Notes: generated by a model from the letters alone, not told the origin. A stretch of DNA of 64,000 bases from Streptomyces sp. WAC05374 (GCF_004353505.1 NZ_SMNQ01000005.1:186001-250000); one strand, 5' to 3'; shown: positions 36,414 through 48,464, numbered from the stretch's first letter. Made by a program: numbers and translations.

Positions 36414-37553
36414 CTACCGCCCGTTGAACGCGTCCTTGAGACGGGAGAACAGGCCCTGCTGCCCCGGCTGGAACTGACCGGTCGGACGCTCCTCGCCCCG
36501 CAGCTTCGCCAGCTCCCGCAGCAGCCGCTCCTGCTCCGGGTCCAGCTTCGACGGCGTCTGGACCTCGACGTGCACGATGAGGTCACCGCGTCCGCCGCCC
36601 CGCAGGTGCGTGACACCGCGCCCGTGCAGCGGGATGGACTGGCCCGACTGCGTACCGGGACGGATGTCGACCTCCTCCATGCCGTCGAGCGTCTCCAGCG
36701 GGCACTTGGTGCCCAGCGCGGCCGCCGTCATCGGGATGGTCACCGTGCAGTGCAGGTCGTCGCCGCGCCGCTGGAACACCGGATGCGGCAGCTCGTGGAT
36801 CTCGACGTACAGGTCGCCCGCCGGGCCACCGCCCGGGCCGACCTCGCCCTCGCCGGCGAGCTGGATGCGGGTGCCGTTGTCCACGCCCGCGGGGATCTTG
36901 ACCGTGAGCGTACGGCGGGAGCGGACCCGGCCGTCGCCCGCGCACTCCGGGCAGGGGGTGGGGACCACGGTGCCGAAGCCCTGGCACTGGGGGCAGGGAC
37001 GGGAGGTCATGACCTGGCCCAGGAACGACCGCGTGACCTGGGAGACCTCGCCGCGGCCGCGGCACATGTCACAGGTCTGGGCCGACGTGCCGGGCGCCGC
37101 GCCCTCTCCGGAGCAGGTCGTGCAGACGACGGCCGTGTCGACCTGGATGTCCTTGGTCGTGCCGAAGGCCGCCTCCTGGAGCTCGACCTCCAGCCGGATC
37201 ATGGCGTCCTGGCCGCGGCGGGTGCGCGACCGGGGGCCGCGCTGGGACGCCGTACCGAAGAAGGCGTCCATGATGTCCGAGAAGTTGCCGAAGCCGCCCG
37301 CGCCGAAGCCGCCCGCGCCCGCGCCGCCGCCGGAGGCGGACAGCGGGTCGCCGCCGAGGTCGTAGACCTGCTTCTTCTGCGGGTCCGACAGCACCTCGTA
37401 GGCGGCGTTGATCTCCTTGAACCGCTCCTGCGTCTTCGGATCGGGGTTGACGTCCGGGTGCAGCTCGCGGGCGAGCCTCCGGAACGCCTTCTTGATCTCG
37501 TCCTGGGACGCGTCGCGGCGCACGCCGAGTACGGCGTAGTAGTCCGTGGCCAC
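36414..37553 (-). CDS. dnaJ: Chaperone DnaJ
   Basis: A 379-residue Hsp40. The J-domain (1-68) contains HPD at about residues 32-34 to stimulate DnaK. A Gly/Phe-rich linker follows, then the zinc domain with the four CxxCxGxG-type repeats (CTTCSGEG, CDMCRGRG, CPQCQGFG, CPECAGDG), so it is a full type I DnaJ. The C-terminal domain ends near residue 350. The GTG start is directly after the hrcA stop, so both are expressed together from the CIRCE-controlled promoter. Being linked to hrcA rather than dnaK suggests it is the second DnaJ copy. Confidence 0.95.
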   Translation of the reverse strand: MATDYYAVLGVRRDASQDEIKKAFRRLARELHPDVNPDPKTQERFKEINAAYEVLSDPQKKQVYDLGGDPLSASGGGAGAGGFGAGGFGNFSDIMDAFFGTASQRGPRSRTRRGQDAMIRLEVELQEAAFGTTKDIQVDTAVVCTTCSGEGAAPGTSAQTCDMCRGRGEVSQVTRSFLGQVMTSRPCPQCQGFGTVVPTPCPECAGDGRVRSRRTLTVKIPAGVDNGTRIQLAGEGEVGPGGGPAGDLYVEIHELPHPVFQRRGDDLHCTVTIPMTAAALGTKCPLETLDGMEEVDIRPGTQSGQSIPLHGRGVTHLRGGGRGDLIVHVEVQTPSKLDPEQERLLRELAKLRGEERPTGQFQPGQQGLFSRLKDAFNGR

Positions 37554-38570
37554 TTACGACTCCGCCAGGATCTGTCCGACGTAACGTGCCACTGCGCGTA
37601 CCGCTCCCATCGTTCCGGGGTAGTCCATGCGGGTCGGTCCGACCACGCCGAGTTTGGCGACTGCCTCGTCGCCCGAACCGTAGCCGACCGCGACGACGGA
37701 CGTGGAGTTGAGCCCCTCATGGGCGTTCTCGTGCCCGATACGTACGGTCATGGCCGAGTCCTTGGCCTCGCCGAGCAGCTTCAGGAGCACCACCTGCTCC
37801 TCCAGCGCCTCCAGCACCGGCCGGATCGTCAGCGGGAAGTCGTGCCCGAAGCGCGTGAGATTGGCGGTGCCGCCGATCATCAGCCGCTCCTCGGTCTCCT
37901 CCACGAGCGTCTCCAGCAGCGTGGCCAGCACCGTGGAGACCGTGCCCCGGTCCTCCGCCTCGAACGACTCGGGGAGGTCCTGCACGAGGTTGGGGACGTC
38001 CGTGAAGCGCCGCCCCACGACCCGGCTGTTCAGCCGCGCCCGCAGGTCCGCCACGGACGCCTCGCCGAACGGCGCGGGGCAGTCGACCATCCGCTGCTCC
38101 ACGCGCCCGGTGTCGGTGATCAGGACGAGCATCAGCCGGGCGGGGGCCAGCGACAGCAGTTCCACGTGGCGCACGGTGGAGCGCGTCAGGGACGGGTACT
38201 GCACGACCGCCACCTGCCGGGTGAGCTGCGCCAGCAGCCGCACCGTACGGCCGACGACGTCGTCGAGGTCCACGGCGCCGTCCAGGAAGTTCTGGATGGC
38301 CCGCCGCTCGGGGGTCGACAGCGGCTTGACGCCGGCGAGCCTGTCGACGAAGAGGCGGTACCCCTTGTCGGTGGGGATGCGGCCCGCGCTGGTGTGGGGC
38401 TGGGCGATGAAGCCCTCGTCCTCCAGCACCGCCATGTCGTTGCGCACGGTGGCGGGCGAGACGCCGAGGTTGTGGCGCTCCGTGAGGGCCTTGGAGCCGA
38501 CGGGCTCCTCGGTGCCGACATAGTCCTGGACGATGGCGCGCAGCACCTCGAGTCTGCGTTCGCTGAGCAT
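37554..38570 (-). CDS. hrcA: Heat-inducible transcription repressor HrcA
   Basis: A 338-residue HrcA, repressor of chaperone genes through CIRCE operators. The N-terminal winged helix shows [20 protein letters not shown] and [20 protein letters not shown]; the rest is the GAF-like regulatory domain. The ATG at 38570 is preferred because GGAGG lies 8 nt upstream; the GTG at 38579 has none. An operator with 9-bp perfect arms is 41 nt upstream, so the gene controls itself, probably derepressed by heat when GroE is occupied. dnaJ follows without a gap. Confidence 0.95.
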   Translation of the reverse strand: MLSERRLEVLRAIVQDYVGTEEPVGSKALTERHNLGVSPATVRNDMAVLEDEGFIAQPHTSAGRIPTDKGYRLFVDRLAGVKPLSTPERRAIQNFLDGAVDLDDVVGRTVRLLAQLTRQVAVVQYPSLTRSTVRHVELLSLAPARLMLVLITDTGRVEQRMVDCPAPFGEASVADLRARLNSRVVGRRFTDVPNLVQDLPESFEAEDRGTVSTVLATLLETLVEETEERLMIGGTANLTRFGHDFPLTIRPVLEALEEQVVLLKLLGEAKDSAMTVRIGHENAHEGLNSTSVVAVGYGSGDEAVAKLGVVGPTRMDYPGTMGAVRAVARYVGQILAES

Positions 38571-38610
38571 CGCGCGCACCTCCAGCGGGCTGTTGGTTCC
38601 TTCTGCTTGG

Positions 38611-38637
38611 CTGGCACTCGCAATGCCCGAGTGCCAG
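38611..38637. promoter_or_regulatory. CIRCE operator upstream of hrcA
   Basis: CTGGCACTC-N9-GAGTGCCAG: perfect 9-bp arms (38611-38619, 38629-38637). The core GCACTC...GAGTGC matches the CIRCE consensus TTAGCACTC-N9-GAGTGCTAA except for two outer positions in each arm. It is about 40 nt before the hrcA start and should bind HrcA. Confidence 0.9.
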
Positions 38638-38737
38638 TCGTCCCCGGCCAGTGTACGGCGCCCGGGTACGCCCCCGGCAAGGGCGGCGGGCCACGCTACC
38701 GCGAGACGACGCTGGTGGTTGCCGATAGCGTCGCGGT

Positions 38738-39460
38738 ATGGACGTCCATTGGGAAGACTTCGGGTGGGAGCGTCTCGCCGACGGAATCGGCCGCAGAAGG
38801 CTGCCGGTGTGGGACGCCACCACGGCGTTGGTGGTCGGCGAGGACAAGGCCCTGCTGTTCGACACGGGCGCCACGCTCCGTGAGGGTGCCGAGATCCGAG
38901 CCCAGGCGCAGGCCCTCATGGGCGGCCGGAGAGTGACGCACATCGCACTGAGTCACCCCCATTTCGATCATGTGCTGGGCACGGCGGCCTTCGCGGGGGC
39001 GGAGGTCTACGGGGCGGTCGGTGTCGACACCGTGCTGACCAGGGACCGGGAGGGGCTGCGCCGGGACGCCGTACGGCACGGGGTCGCCGAGGCGGACGCC
39101 GTGGAGGCCGCCGACGTGCTGGTGGCCCCGCACCACCTGGTGTCCGGCGAGTGGACGCTGGAGCTGGGCGGGCGGCAGGTGCTGCTGGCCAACGTGGGAC
39201 CGGGGCACAGCGGCCACGACCTGGCGGTGCTCGTACCGGGCTCCCGGGAGGTGGTCCTCTGCGGCGACCTGGTGGAGGAGTCGGGCGACCCGCAGGCGGG
39301 CCCGGACGCCATCCCGTCGCGCTGGCCGGCCGCCCTGGACCGGCTGCTGGAGCTGGGCGGCGAGGAGGCCGTGTACGTCCCGGGGCACGGCGCCGCCGTC
39401 GACGCCGCCTTCGTACGCGCCCAACGCGATGAACTGGCCCGCCGGTTCGGGGTGTCGTAG
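38738..39460 (+). CDS. MBL-fold metallo-hydrolase
   Basis: A 240-residue metallo-beta-lactamase-fold hydrolase. The zinc motif HPHFDHVLG (near residue 71) is HxHxDH, followed by [26 protein letters not shown] and a C-terminal YVPGHGAA histidine. These are zinc ligands in the order expected for the fold. The substrate is unknown. TAGCGT lies 6 nt before the ATG and no ribosome-binding site is visible, so the message may be leaderless. It is divergent from hrcA and ends 10 nt before the DUF3097 gene start. Confidence 0.85.
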   Translation: MDVHWEDFGWERLADGIGRRRLPVWDATTALVVGEDKALLFDTGATLREGAEIRAQAQALMGGRRVTHIALSHPHFDHVLGTAAFAGAEVYGAVGVDTVLTRDREGLRRDAVRHGVAEADAVEAADVLVAPHHLVSGEWTLELGGRQVLLANVGPGHSGHDLAVLVPGSREVVLCGDLVEESGDPQAGPDAIPSRWPAALDRLLELGGEEAVYVPGHGAAVDAAFVRAQRDELARRFGVS

Positions 39461-39470
39461 CGTCTGGCGA

Positions 39471-40268
39471 ATGCGTGCTTACGACCCTGACCTGACGCCC
39501 TCCTGGAAGCGTCCGGCCCCGGTGCCCGAGGTGCCCGCGGAGCCCGACCTGGTGGTCGAGGAGGTGAGCACCGGCTTCTGCGGGGCGGTGATCGGCTGCG
39601 AGGCGGGCACGGTGACCCTGGAGGACCGGTTCGGCAAGCACCGGGTCTTCCCGCTGGCGCCGCGCGGCTTCCTGCTGGAGGGGCGCCCGGTGACGCTGGT
39701 GCGCCCGGTGGCGGCTCCCTCCCGCCCGTCGCGCACCGCCTCGGGTTCGATCGCCGTGCCGGGCGCACGCGCGCGCGTGGCACGGGCGGGACGCATCTAC
39801 GTGGAGGGGCGGCACGACGCGGAGCTGGTGGAGCGGGTGTGGGGCGACGACCTGCGCATCGAGGGCGTGGTCGTCGAGTACCTGGAGGGCGTCGACGACC
39901 TTCCGGCCGTGGTGCGGGACTTCGGCCCCGGCCCGGACGCCCGCCTCGGCGTCCTGGTGGACCACCTCGTGCCGGGCTCCAAGGAGTCCCGTATCGCGGC
40001 CTCCGTGACCGACGCCCACACCCTGGTCGTGGGGCACCCGTACATCGACATCTGGGAGGCCGTGAAGCCCTCGGCGCTCGGCATCCCCGCCTGGCCGTCC
40101 GTGCCGCGCGGCCAGGACTGGAAGCGGGGCGTGTGCCGGGCCCTCGGCTGGCCCGACAACACGGGTGCGGCCTGGCAGCACATCCTGTCCAGGGTCACCT
40201 CGTACAAGGACCTGGAGCCGGAGCTGCTGGGGCGGGTGGAGGAGCTGATCGACTTCGTGACGGCGTGA
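39471..40268 (+). CDS. DUF3097 protein with a Toprim-like motif
   Basis: A 265-residue actinobacterial DUF3097 protein. The middle reads RIYVEGRHDAELVERVWGDD, in which VEGxxDA resembles the first Toprim motif (catalytic Glu), and later GVLVDHLVPGSKESRI could be a metal-binding acidic loop. The C-terminus ends VTSYKDLEPELLGRVEELID, a remembered family signature. The real function is not established; a nuclease/Toprim relationship is inference from the motif. TAGCGT lies 7 nt before the ATG, so it is another probable leaderless gene. The ORF is also open upstream, to 39429. Confidence 0.82.
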   Translation: MRAYDPDLTPSWKRPAPVPEVPAEPDLVVEEVSTGFCGAVIGCEAGTVTLEDRFGKHRVFPLAPRGFLLEGRPVTLVRPVAAPSRPSRTASGSIAVPGARARVARAGRIYVEGRHDAELVERVWGDDLRIEGVVVEYLEGVDDLPAVVRDFGPGPDARLGVLVDHLVPGSKESRIAASVTDAHTLVVGHPYIDIWEAVKPSALGIPAWPSVPRGQDWKRGVCRALGWPDNTGAAWQHILSRVTSYKDLEPELLGRVEELIDFVTA

Positions 40269-40332
40269 ACACCGGCCCTGGTACGCCCGCCCCCGGGGGC
40301 GGGCGTCAGTCCCCGGGTCCCGCACCACCGCG

Positions 40333-41565
40333 TCAGTCCACCAGGTCCCGCACCACCGCGTCGGCCAGCAGCCGGCCCCGCAGCGTCAGCACGGCCCGCC
40401 CCTCGGCGTAAGGACCGGGGTCCAGGAGCCCGTCACTTACGGCCCTCTCGGCGGCCGCCAGCCCCGCGGGCTTCAGCAGCCCCAGCTCGCACCCCTCCCG
40501 CAGCCGCAGCTCCAGCAGCACCCGCTCCACCCGCCGGTCCTCCTCCGACAGGACCTCGCGCCCCGCCCCCGGTGAACGCCCCTCCGCGAGGGCGGCGGCG
40601 TACGCACCCGGGTGCTTCACGTTCCACCACCGCACGCCGCCCACGTGGCTGTGCGCGCCGGGGCCCGCGCCCCACCAGTCGGCGCCGCGCCAGTACAGCT
40701 CGTTGTGCAGGCACCGCCCGGCCCGGGAGGTGGCCCAGTTGGACACCTCGTACCAGGAGAATCCGGCGCCGGACAGCACCTCCTCCGCGATCAGGTACCG
40801 GTCCGCGTGGACGTCGTCGTCCGTCATCGGCACCTCGCCGCGCCGGATGCGCCGCGCGAGCTGGGTGCCCTCCTCCACGATCAGGGCGTAGGCGCTGACG
40901 TGGTCCGGACCGGCGCCGATGGCCGCGTCGAGCGAGGCCCGCCAGTCGTCGTCGCTCTCCCCGGGGGTGCCGTAGATCAGGTCGAGGTTCACGTGCGCGA
41001 AGCCCGCCGCGCGCGCCTCCGCGACGCAGCGCTCGGGCCGCCCGGGCGTATGGGTGCGGTCGAGCACCTTGAGGACGTGCTGCCGGGCGCTCTGCATGCC
41101 GAAGGAGATCCGGTTGAACCCGCCCTCGCGCAGCTCCGCGAGGTAGGCGGGGTCGACGGACTCCGGGTTCGCCTCGGTGGTGATCTCGGCGTCGTCCGCG
41201 AGCCCGAACTCGTCGCGGATCGCCCCGAGCATCGTCACCAGGTCGGCGGCGGCGAGCAGCGTGGGCGTGCCGCCGCCGACGAAGACCGTCCGCACCGGCC
41301 GGGGGTCGTCCCCGAGGACCTTCCGCGCGAGGCGCACCTCCTCCGTCAGCGTGGCGGCGTAGTTGTCGCGCGAGGCGAGCACGCCGCCGGAGCCGCGCAG
41401 CTCGGTGGCGGTGTAGGTGTTGAAGTCGCAGTAGCCGCAGCGGGTCGCGCAGTACGGCACGTGCAGATAGAACCCGAGCGGCCGCTCACCGGCCCCGAGC
41501 AGGGCGGACGCGGGCAGCGCGCCGTCCTCGGGCATGGGCTCACCATCGGGCAGTACGGAAGGCAT
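40333..41565 (-). CDS. hemW: Radical SAM protein HemW (coproporphyrinogen-type)
   Basis: A 410-residue radical SAM enzyme of the HemW group, a haem chaperone/insertase related to oxygen-independent coproporphyrinogen oxidase. The CxxxCxxC motif is CATRCGYCDF (near residue 40), binding [4Fe-4S] and SAM. The N-terminal GFYLHVPY and RTVFVGGGTPTLL support the group. The start is placed at MPSVLPDG (41565), though the frame begins at 41574. It follows the SpoIIE gene by 15 nt and may be co-transcribed with it. Confidence 0.92.
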   Translation of the reverse strand: MPSVLPDGEPMPEDGALPASALLGAGERPLGFYLHVPYCATRCGYCDFNTYTATELRGSGGVLASRDNYAATLTEEVRLARKVLGDDPRPVRTVFVGGGTPTLLAAADLVTMLGAIRDEFGLADDAEITTEANPESVDPAYLAELREGGFNRISFGMQSARQHVLKVLDRTHTPGRPERCVAEARAAGFAHVNLDLIYGTPGESDDDWRASLDAAIGAGPDHVSAYALIVEEGTQLARRIRRGEVPMTDDDVHADRYLIAEEVLSGAGFSWYEVSNWATSRAGRCLHNELYWRGADWWGAGPGAHSHVGGVRWWNVKHPGAYAAALAEGRSPGAGREVLSEEDRRVERVLLELRLREGCELGLLKPAGLAAAERAVSDGLLDPGPYAEGRAVLTLRGRLLADAVVRDLVD

Positions 41566-41580
41566 GCTCCCCATTGTCCG

Positions 41581-43674
41581 TCACCCGGGCACCTGGCCCG
41601 GAGCGCCGGCGGGCAGGGGGGCGGCCCGGAGCACCAGCAGGGCGAGGTCGTCCCGTACGGGCGCCTCGCCGAAGGTGTGGACCGCCCGCCGGATACGGTC
41701 GGCGACCTCCCGCGCGGGCAGCCCGGCGCACCCGGCCAGGGCCTCGGCGAGCCCGTCCCCGTCGTCGAACATCCGGCCCGTGCGGGAGCGGCGCTCGGTG
41801 ACGCCGTCGGTGACGCACAGCAGGGTGTCGCCGGGCGCGAGGTGGAAGGTGTGGCTCTCGTACCCGACGTCGTCGACGACGCCCAGCAGCACCTGGGGCG
41901 CGGCGGCGGGCGTCACGGTGCCGTCGGGGCGCAGCAGCAGCGGCAGTGGGTGGCCGGCGCAGGCGAGGGTGCAGCGGGCGCCGCCGCCGTCCCCGGGGGC
42001 GAGCGGCACGAGCTCGCCGTACAGGAGGGACAGGAAGCGCGACTGGGGCTGGGGCGGGGGCTGCGGGTCGCCGGGGAGGTCACCGGCGGCGGCGACCATG
42101 GAGGCGGCGGCCTCGGCCGCCTCGGTGGCGTCGTCGAGGAGCAGCCGGTTGAGCCGGTCGAGGACGTGTCCGACCTGGTGGTCCTCGCGGGCCAGCAGCC
42201 GCAGCCAGGGGCGGGCGAGTCCGGTGACGACGGCCGCCTCGGGGCCGCTGCCCTGGACGTCGCCGAGCATGAAGCACCAGCGGCGCGCTCCGGGGCCGGC
42301 CTGGAACACGTCGTAGAAGTCGCCGCCCGCGAGGCCGTCGTCGCTGGGCTCGTACACGACGTGGCTCTCGACGCCGGGGATGTGGGCCACCTGGCTGGGC
42401 AGCAGCCCCCGCTGGAGCACCCGGCTGATGGTGACCTGGCGGGTGTAGCGGCGGGCGGCGCCGATGGCGTGGGCGACGCGGCGCGCGAAGTCCTCGACGA
42501 GGGTGGCGACGGCGTCGGGCACCCGGGCCCGGCCGCGCCGCCCCAGCATCAGCGTGCCGAGCGGGTGCCCGCCGACGACCAGCCGGTAGGCGAGCGCCGT
42601 ACCACCGGGCGCGCCCGCCCCGTCCCTGGCGCGTGCGTCCGTCCCGTCCCCGGCCGTCTCGCCCCTGGCGTGCCCGGCCGCGTCTCCGGCTTCGTATCCG
42701 GTGCCGTCGCCGTCCGTGTGGCCGCCCCCGGTGTCGTGCCCTTCGGGGGACGGCCAGGGGATCGGCACCGGGCCGGGGCGGGCCGGCTCCGGCATCCGGG
42801 GCGGCTCCTTCTCCAGCACCGTACGCAGCGCCTCCAGCGCCGACTCGTCGGCGTGCCACACCCGGGCGAGCCTCGGCCCGCCGCCCTCCGTGCCCTCGCC
42901 CTCCAGCCAGAAGGCGCACCAGTCGGCCAGGCGCGGCACCAGGAGCTGGCCGGCGAGCGCGGCGACGAGGTCCTCGTCGAGCTGCCCGGCGAGCAGGTCC
43001 GACGCCTCCGCGAGGAACGACAGCGCTCCCCGGCCGGCCCACTCGTGGTCGTCGCGCACCACCCGGCGGGGTGCCGGGGCGAGGATCTCCGCGGCACGCA
43101 GCCCGCGCTGGAGCGCCGGCTCGGCGCCGGGTACGGGGCAGGTGTCCCAGCCGTCGAGGGGCAGCCGCGCCCAGACGGTCTTCAGGCCGGGGCGGTAGGT
43201 GATGCCCCAGCACTCGGCGAGGGCGGCGACGAGCTGGAGCCCACGGCCGTACTCGTCGAGACCGTCCTCGTCCTCACGGTGCTGGTGCTCGTGGCGGACG
43301 GTACGGGTGGGGTGGTGGTCGGAGACCTCGAGGACGAGGGCGGCGGGCCGGCCGTCGGCGGGGTCCTCGAGCCGGAAGAGGAGCTCGACGGTGGTGCCCG
43401 CGTGGACGACGGCGTTGGTGACGAGTTCGCCGACCGCCAGGACGGCGTCGTCCGCGACACGGTCGGTGATCGTCGCGGCGGCGGGCAGGGCCAGGCCGGT
43501 CCAGTCGGCGAGCGCGGCGCGCACGAAGCGGCGGGCGGCGGCCGGCGCGAGCGGGTTGCCGGGCAGGCTGGTGCGCGTGACGGTCTGGCCCGGAGGCGGC
43601 TGGTGGGGCGGCAGCAGCAGCTCGCCGGTGGTCGCGCGCTGTGTCGGGAAGGACCCTGTCGGATAGGACCCCAC
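41581..43674 (-). CDS. SpoIIE-type PP2C phosphatase with an anti-sigma-type ATPase domain
   Basis: A 697-residue cytosolic regulator with three parts: an HATPase_c_2 domain like SpoIIAB/RsbW (about 40-170, with DDAVLAVGELVTNAVVHAGT), a GAF-like segment (about 225-400) and a SpoIIE PP2C phosphatase domain (about 430-690, with GGDFYDVF and DNLLLCVTDGV-type DTLLCVTDGVTERR, and DDLALLVLR). It could act as both kinase and phosphatase on an anti-anti-sigma factor, as in many Streptomyces switch proteins. An insert near 315-350 is Gly/Asp/Ala-rich and looks like a spacer. No partner sigma gene is nearby. Confidence 0.9.
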   Translation of the reverse strand: MGSYPTGSFPTQRATTGELLLPPHQPPPGQTVTRTSLPGNPLAPAAARRFVRAALADWTGLALPAAATITDRVADDAVLAVGELVTNAVVHAGTTVELLFRLEDPADGRPAALVLEVSDHHPTRTVRHEHQHREDEDGLDEYGRGLQLVAALAECWGITYRPGLKTVWARLPLDGWDTCPVPGAEPALQRGLRAAEILAPAPRRVVRDDHEWAGRGALSFLAEASDLLAGQLDEDLVAALAGQLLVPRLADWCAFWLEGEGTEGGGPRLARVWHADESALEALRTVLEKEPPRMPEPARPGPVPIPWPSPEGHDTGGGHTDGDGTGYEAGDAAGHARGETAGDGTDARARDGAGAPGGTALAYRLVVGGHPLGTLMLGRRGRARVPDAVATLVEDFARRVAHAIGAARRYTRQVTISRVLQRGLLPSQVAHIPGVESHVVYEPSDDGLAGGDFYDVFQAGPGARRWCFMLGDVQGSGPEAAVVTGLARPWLRLLAREDHQVGHVLDRLNRLLLDDATEAAEAAASMVAAAGDLPGDPQPPPQPQSRFLSLLYGELVPLAPGDGGGARCTLACAGHPLPLLLRPDGTVTPAAAPQVLLGVVDDVGYESHTFHLAPGDTLLCVTDGVTERRSRTGRMFDDGDGLAEALAGCAGLPAREVADRIRRAVHTFGEAPVRDDLALLVLRAAPLPAGAPGQVPG

Positions 43675-43778
43675 GTGCGGCTCCTCGTCGGCTCCTGATC
43701 GGCTGGTGGTGCGGACACCGACAGGGTGACAGATCGAGCACGCTCATAAGCGCCGAGTCATCGAACTCGCCCGTGGGA

Positions 43779-43808
43779 ACGGGGCCGCGCGCCGTGGCGC
43801 GGCCCCGT
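43779..43808 (-). terminator. Hairpin downstream of fadD
   Basis: Perfect 12-bp arms ACGGGGCCGCGC / GCGCGGCCCCGT around a GCCGTG loop. It lies 25 nt after the fadD stop on the minus strand. It is strong and all GC, with no T-run. Confidence 0.72.
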
Positions 43809-43832
43809 CGGCCGTACGGTCGGGCCGTGCGG

Positions 43833-45722
<1,890 letters not shown>

Positions 45723-45902
45723 GACGTCCTCCGGGCGGCTTGCGGCAGGGCTGCACGACGGGATGATTGTTTAACTGGCGAGTAACCCTCGGGCGGCATC
45801 AGGTTAGAGCGCCGTGGTCCGCCACGTAAGGGGCTGCGGCCCGGCGGTTCATACCCGCTTCATAACGACTGCGCTGCCCGGTGGCACGCCGCGGGCACGC
45901 AA

Positions 45903-45933
45903 AAGCGCCCGTCCGTGAACCGAACGGGCGCTT
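45903..45933 (-). terminator. Intrinsic terminator of lepA
   Basis: 10-bp arms AAGCGCCCGT / ACGGGCGCTT with an 11-nt loop. On the minus strand the stem is followed by TTTTG, so it is a proper hairpin plus T-run about 65 nt after the lepA stop. Confidence 0.82.
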
Positions 45934-45999
45934 CTGCTCCGCCGCGTACCGCGCCGGCGGGCGGGCGCGGGGCGGGCGCCGGGCGTGGCGCGGGGCGGG

Positions 46000-47871
46000 C
46001 TACTTCTTGCCCTTGCCGCCCGCCGAGTCGTCGCTGGACAGCACCGCGATGAAGGCCTCCTGGGGCACCTCCACGGAACCGACCATCTTCATCCGCTTCT
46101 TGCCCTCCTTCTGCTTCTCCAGCAGCTTCCGCTTACGGGAGATGTCACCGCCGTAGCACTTGGCGAGGACGTCCTTGCGGATGGCGCGGATGGTCTCACG
46201 GGCGATGACCCGCGAGCCGATGGCCGCCTGGATGGGCACCTCGAAGGCCTGCCGCGGGATGAGCTCGCGCAGCTTGGCGACGAGCCGCACGCCGTACGCG
46301 TACGCCGCGTCCTTGTGCGTGATGGCCGAGAAGGCGTCCACCTTGTCGCCGTGCAGCAGGATGTCGACCTTGACCAGGCTGGACGCCTGCTCACCGGTGG
46401 GCTCGTAGTCGAGGGAGGCGTAACCGCGCGTCTTGGACTTGAGCTGGTCGAAGAAGTCGAAGACGATCTCGGCGAGGGGCAGGGTGTAACGGATCTCCAC
46501 CCGGTCCTCGGAGAGGTAGTCCATGCCGAGGAGCGTGCCGCGGCGGGTCTGGCACAGCTCCATGATCGAGCCGATGAACTCGCTGGGCGCGAGGATCGTG
46601 GCGCGGACGACCGGCTCGTACACCTCGCTGATCTTGCCCTCGGGGAACTCGCTCGGGTTGGTGACGGTGTGCTCGGTGCCGTCTTCCATGAGGACGCGGT
46701 AGACCACGTTGGGCGCGGTGGCGATCAGGTCCAGCCCGAACTCGCGCTCCAGCCGCTCGCGGATCACGTCCAGGTGCAGCAGGCCCAGGAAGCCGACGCG
46801 GAAGCCGAAGCCCAGCGCGGCGGAGGTCTCGGGCTCGTAGACGAGCGCGGCGTCGTTGAGCTGCAGCTTGTCGAGGGCGTCGCGCAGCTCGGGGTAGTCC
46901 GAGCCGTCCAGCGGGTAGAGGCCGGAGAACACCATGGGCTTGGGGTCCTTGTAGCCGCCCAGTGCCTCGGTGGCGCCCTTGTGCAGGGTGGTGATGGTGT
47001 CACCGACCTTGGACTGCCGGACGTCCTTCACGCCGGTGATCAGATACCCGACCTCGCCGACGCCGAGCCCGTCGGCCGGGAGCATCTCGGGCGAGTTCGT
47101 CCCGATCTCCAGCAGCTCGTGGGTCGCGCCGGTGGACATCATGCGGATGCGCTCGCGCTTGTTGAGCTGCCCGTCGATCACACGGACGTAGGTGACGACA
47201 CCGCGGTAGGAGTCGTAGACCGAGTCGAAGATCATCGCGCGGGCCGGGGCGTCGGCGACGCCGACCGGCGCGGGGACGTCCTTGACCACACGGTCCAGCA
47301 GCGCCTCGACGCCCAGACCGGTCTTGGCCGAGACCCGCAGCACGTCGTCGGGCTCGCAGCCGACCAGGTTGGCCAGCTCCTCGGCGAACTTCTCCGGCTG
47401 GGCGGCCGGGAGGTCGATCTTGTTGAGCACCGGGACGATGGTGAGGTCGTTCTCCATCGCCAGGTAGAGGTTGGCGAGGGTCTGCGCCTCGATGCCCTGG
47501 GCGGCGTCGACCAGCAGGATGGTGCCCTCGCAGGCGGCCAGGGACCGCGACACCTCGTAGGTGAAGTCGACGTGACCGGGGGTGTCGATCATGTTGAGGA
47601 TGTGGGTACTGCCCTGACCGGGCCCCTCGGTGGGGGCCCACGGCAGACGCACGGCCTGGGACTTGATCGTGATGCCGCGCTCGCGCTCGATGTCCATGCG
47701 GTCGAGGTACTGAGCGCGCATCTGCCGCTGCTCGACCACACCGGTGAGCTGGAGCATCCGGTCGGCAAGGGTGGACTTGCCGTGGTCGATGTGCGCGATG
47801 ATGCAGAAATTGCGGATCAGTGCCGGGTCGGTACGGCTCGGCTCGGGCACGTGGATAGGGGTCGCGGGCAC
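46000..47871 (-). CDS. lepA: Elongation factor 4 (LepA)
   Basis: A 623-residue translational GTPase that acts on ribosomes under stress and in initiation. G1 is [14 protein letters not shown] (near residue 25), G3 is [11 protein letters not shown]4 is NKIDLP, and the C-terminal LepA domain ends in a basic region ([20 protein letters not shown]). The GTG at 47871 has AGGA 6 nt upstream. The open frame to 48324 is antisense to rpsT and is not part of the gene. It is divergent from rpsT, the usual actinobacterial arrangement. Confidence 0.96.
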   Translation of the reverse strand: MPATPIHVPEPSRTDPALIRNFCIIAHIDHGKSTLADRMLQLTGVVEQRQMRAQYLDRMDIERERGITIKSQAVRLPWAPTEGPGQGSTHILNMIDTPGHVDFTYEVSRSLAACEGTILLVDAAQGIEAQTLANLYLAMENDLTIVPVLNKIDLPAAQPEKFAEELANLVGCEPDDVLRVSAKTGLGVEALLDRVVKDVPAPVGVADAPARAMIFDSVYDSYRGVVTYVRVIDGQLNKRERIRMMSTGATHELLEIGTNSPEMLPADGLGVGEVGYLITGVKDVRQSKVGDTITTLHKGATEALGGYKDPKPMVFSGLYPLDGSDYPELRDALDKLQLNDAALVYEPETSAALGFGFRVGFLGLLHLDVIRERLEREFGLDLIATAPNVVYRVLMEDGTEHTVTNPSEFPEGKISEVYEPVVRATILAPSEFIGSIMELCQTRRGTLLGMDYLSEDRVEIRYTLPLAEIVFDFFDQLKSKTRGYASLDYEPTGEQASSLVKVDILLHGDKVDAFSAITHKDAAYAYGVRLVAKLRELIPRQAFEVPIQAAIGSRVIARETIRAIRKDVLAKCYGGDISRKRKLLEKQKEGKKRMKMVGSVEVPQEAFIAVLSSDDSAGGKGKK

Positions 47872-47971
47872 GCAGGGTCCTGATTCTCGAGACGCCGGGC
47901 GTCTCTGCTCGGGTCGACGTCGGATCGATACGTAGGTTCCATGGTCCCACGGACGGGGACGGGCGCTCGGT

Positions 47972-48001
47972 TTGGGCCGCTCCGAGGGCGGCTGGTAGCC
48001 T
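47972..48001 (+). promoter_or_regulatory. Candidate rpsT promoter
   Basis: TTGGGC (47972-47977) and TAGCCT (47996-48001) with an 18-nt spacer, giving a 5' leader of about 70 nt before rpsT. It fits the Streptomyces housekeeping consensus only moderately. Confidence 0.35.
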
Positions 48002-48079
48002 GGGTCGCTGTGTCTCGTGGCCCTCTCAGCAACGTGGCACGCATCAGAGAAATCCTTACGAACCTGAAAAGGCTCTTTC

Positions 48080-48346
48080 GTGGCGAACATCAAGTCCCAG
48101 ATCAAGCGGAACAAGACCAACGAGAAGGCGCGCCTGCGCAACAAGGCCGTCAAGTCGTCGCTCAAGACCGCGATCCGCAAGGCCCGTGAGGCTGCCGCCG
48201 CGGGTGACGTCGAGAAGGCCACCGTTGCCGCTCGCGCCGCCTCCCGTGCGCTCGACAAGGCCGTCTCGAAGGGTGTCATCCACAAGAACGCCGCCGCCAA
48301 CAAGAAGTCGGCGCTGGCCACCAAGGTTGCCTCCCTCCAGGGCTGA
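48080..48346 (+). CDS. rpsT: Ribosomal protein S20
   Basis: An 88-residue basic 30S ribosomal protein, almost all helical: [20 protein letters not shown] at the start and [18 protein letters not shown] at the end, both typical of S20. The start is GTG, with AAAGG 7 nt upstream. The gene is alone on the plus strand, divergent from lepA, and is followed by a gene-free stretch with a possible terminator. Confidence 0.97.
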   Translation: MANIKSQIKRNKTNEKARLRNKAVKSSLKTAIRKAREAAAAGDVEKATVAARAASRALDKAVSKGVIHKNAAANKKSALATKVASLQG

Positions 48347-48464
48347 GCTTGATTTGATCGCCGGAAGGGACCCAGCGGGCCCTCTCATCCGCTCCTGACC
48401 GGCACCCCGAGCCCGTACGCGGCCTGCGTTCGCCACGCGGGTACGAGCTCACCAACGCATCACC

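Noticed and set aside
47872-48324. N-terminal extension of lepA by 150 residues
   Set aside because: It is antisense to rpsT and its promoter, unlike any LepA N-terminus, while GTG 47871 has a good ribosome-binding site and gives the normal protein.
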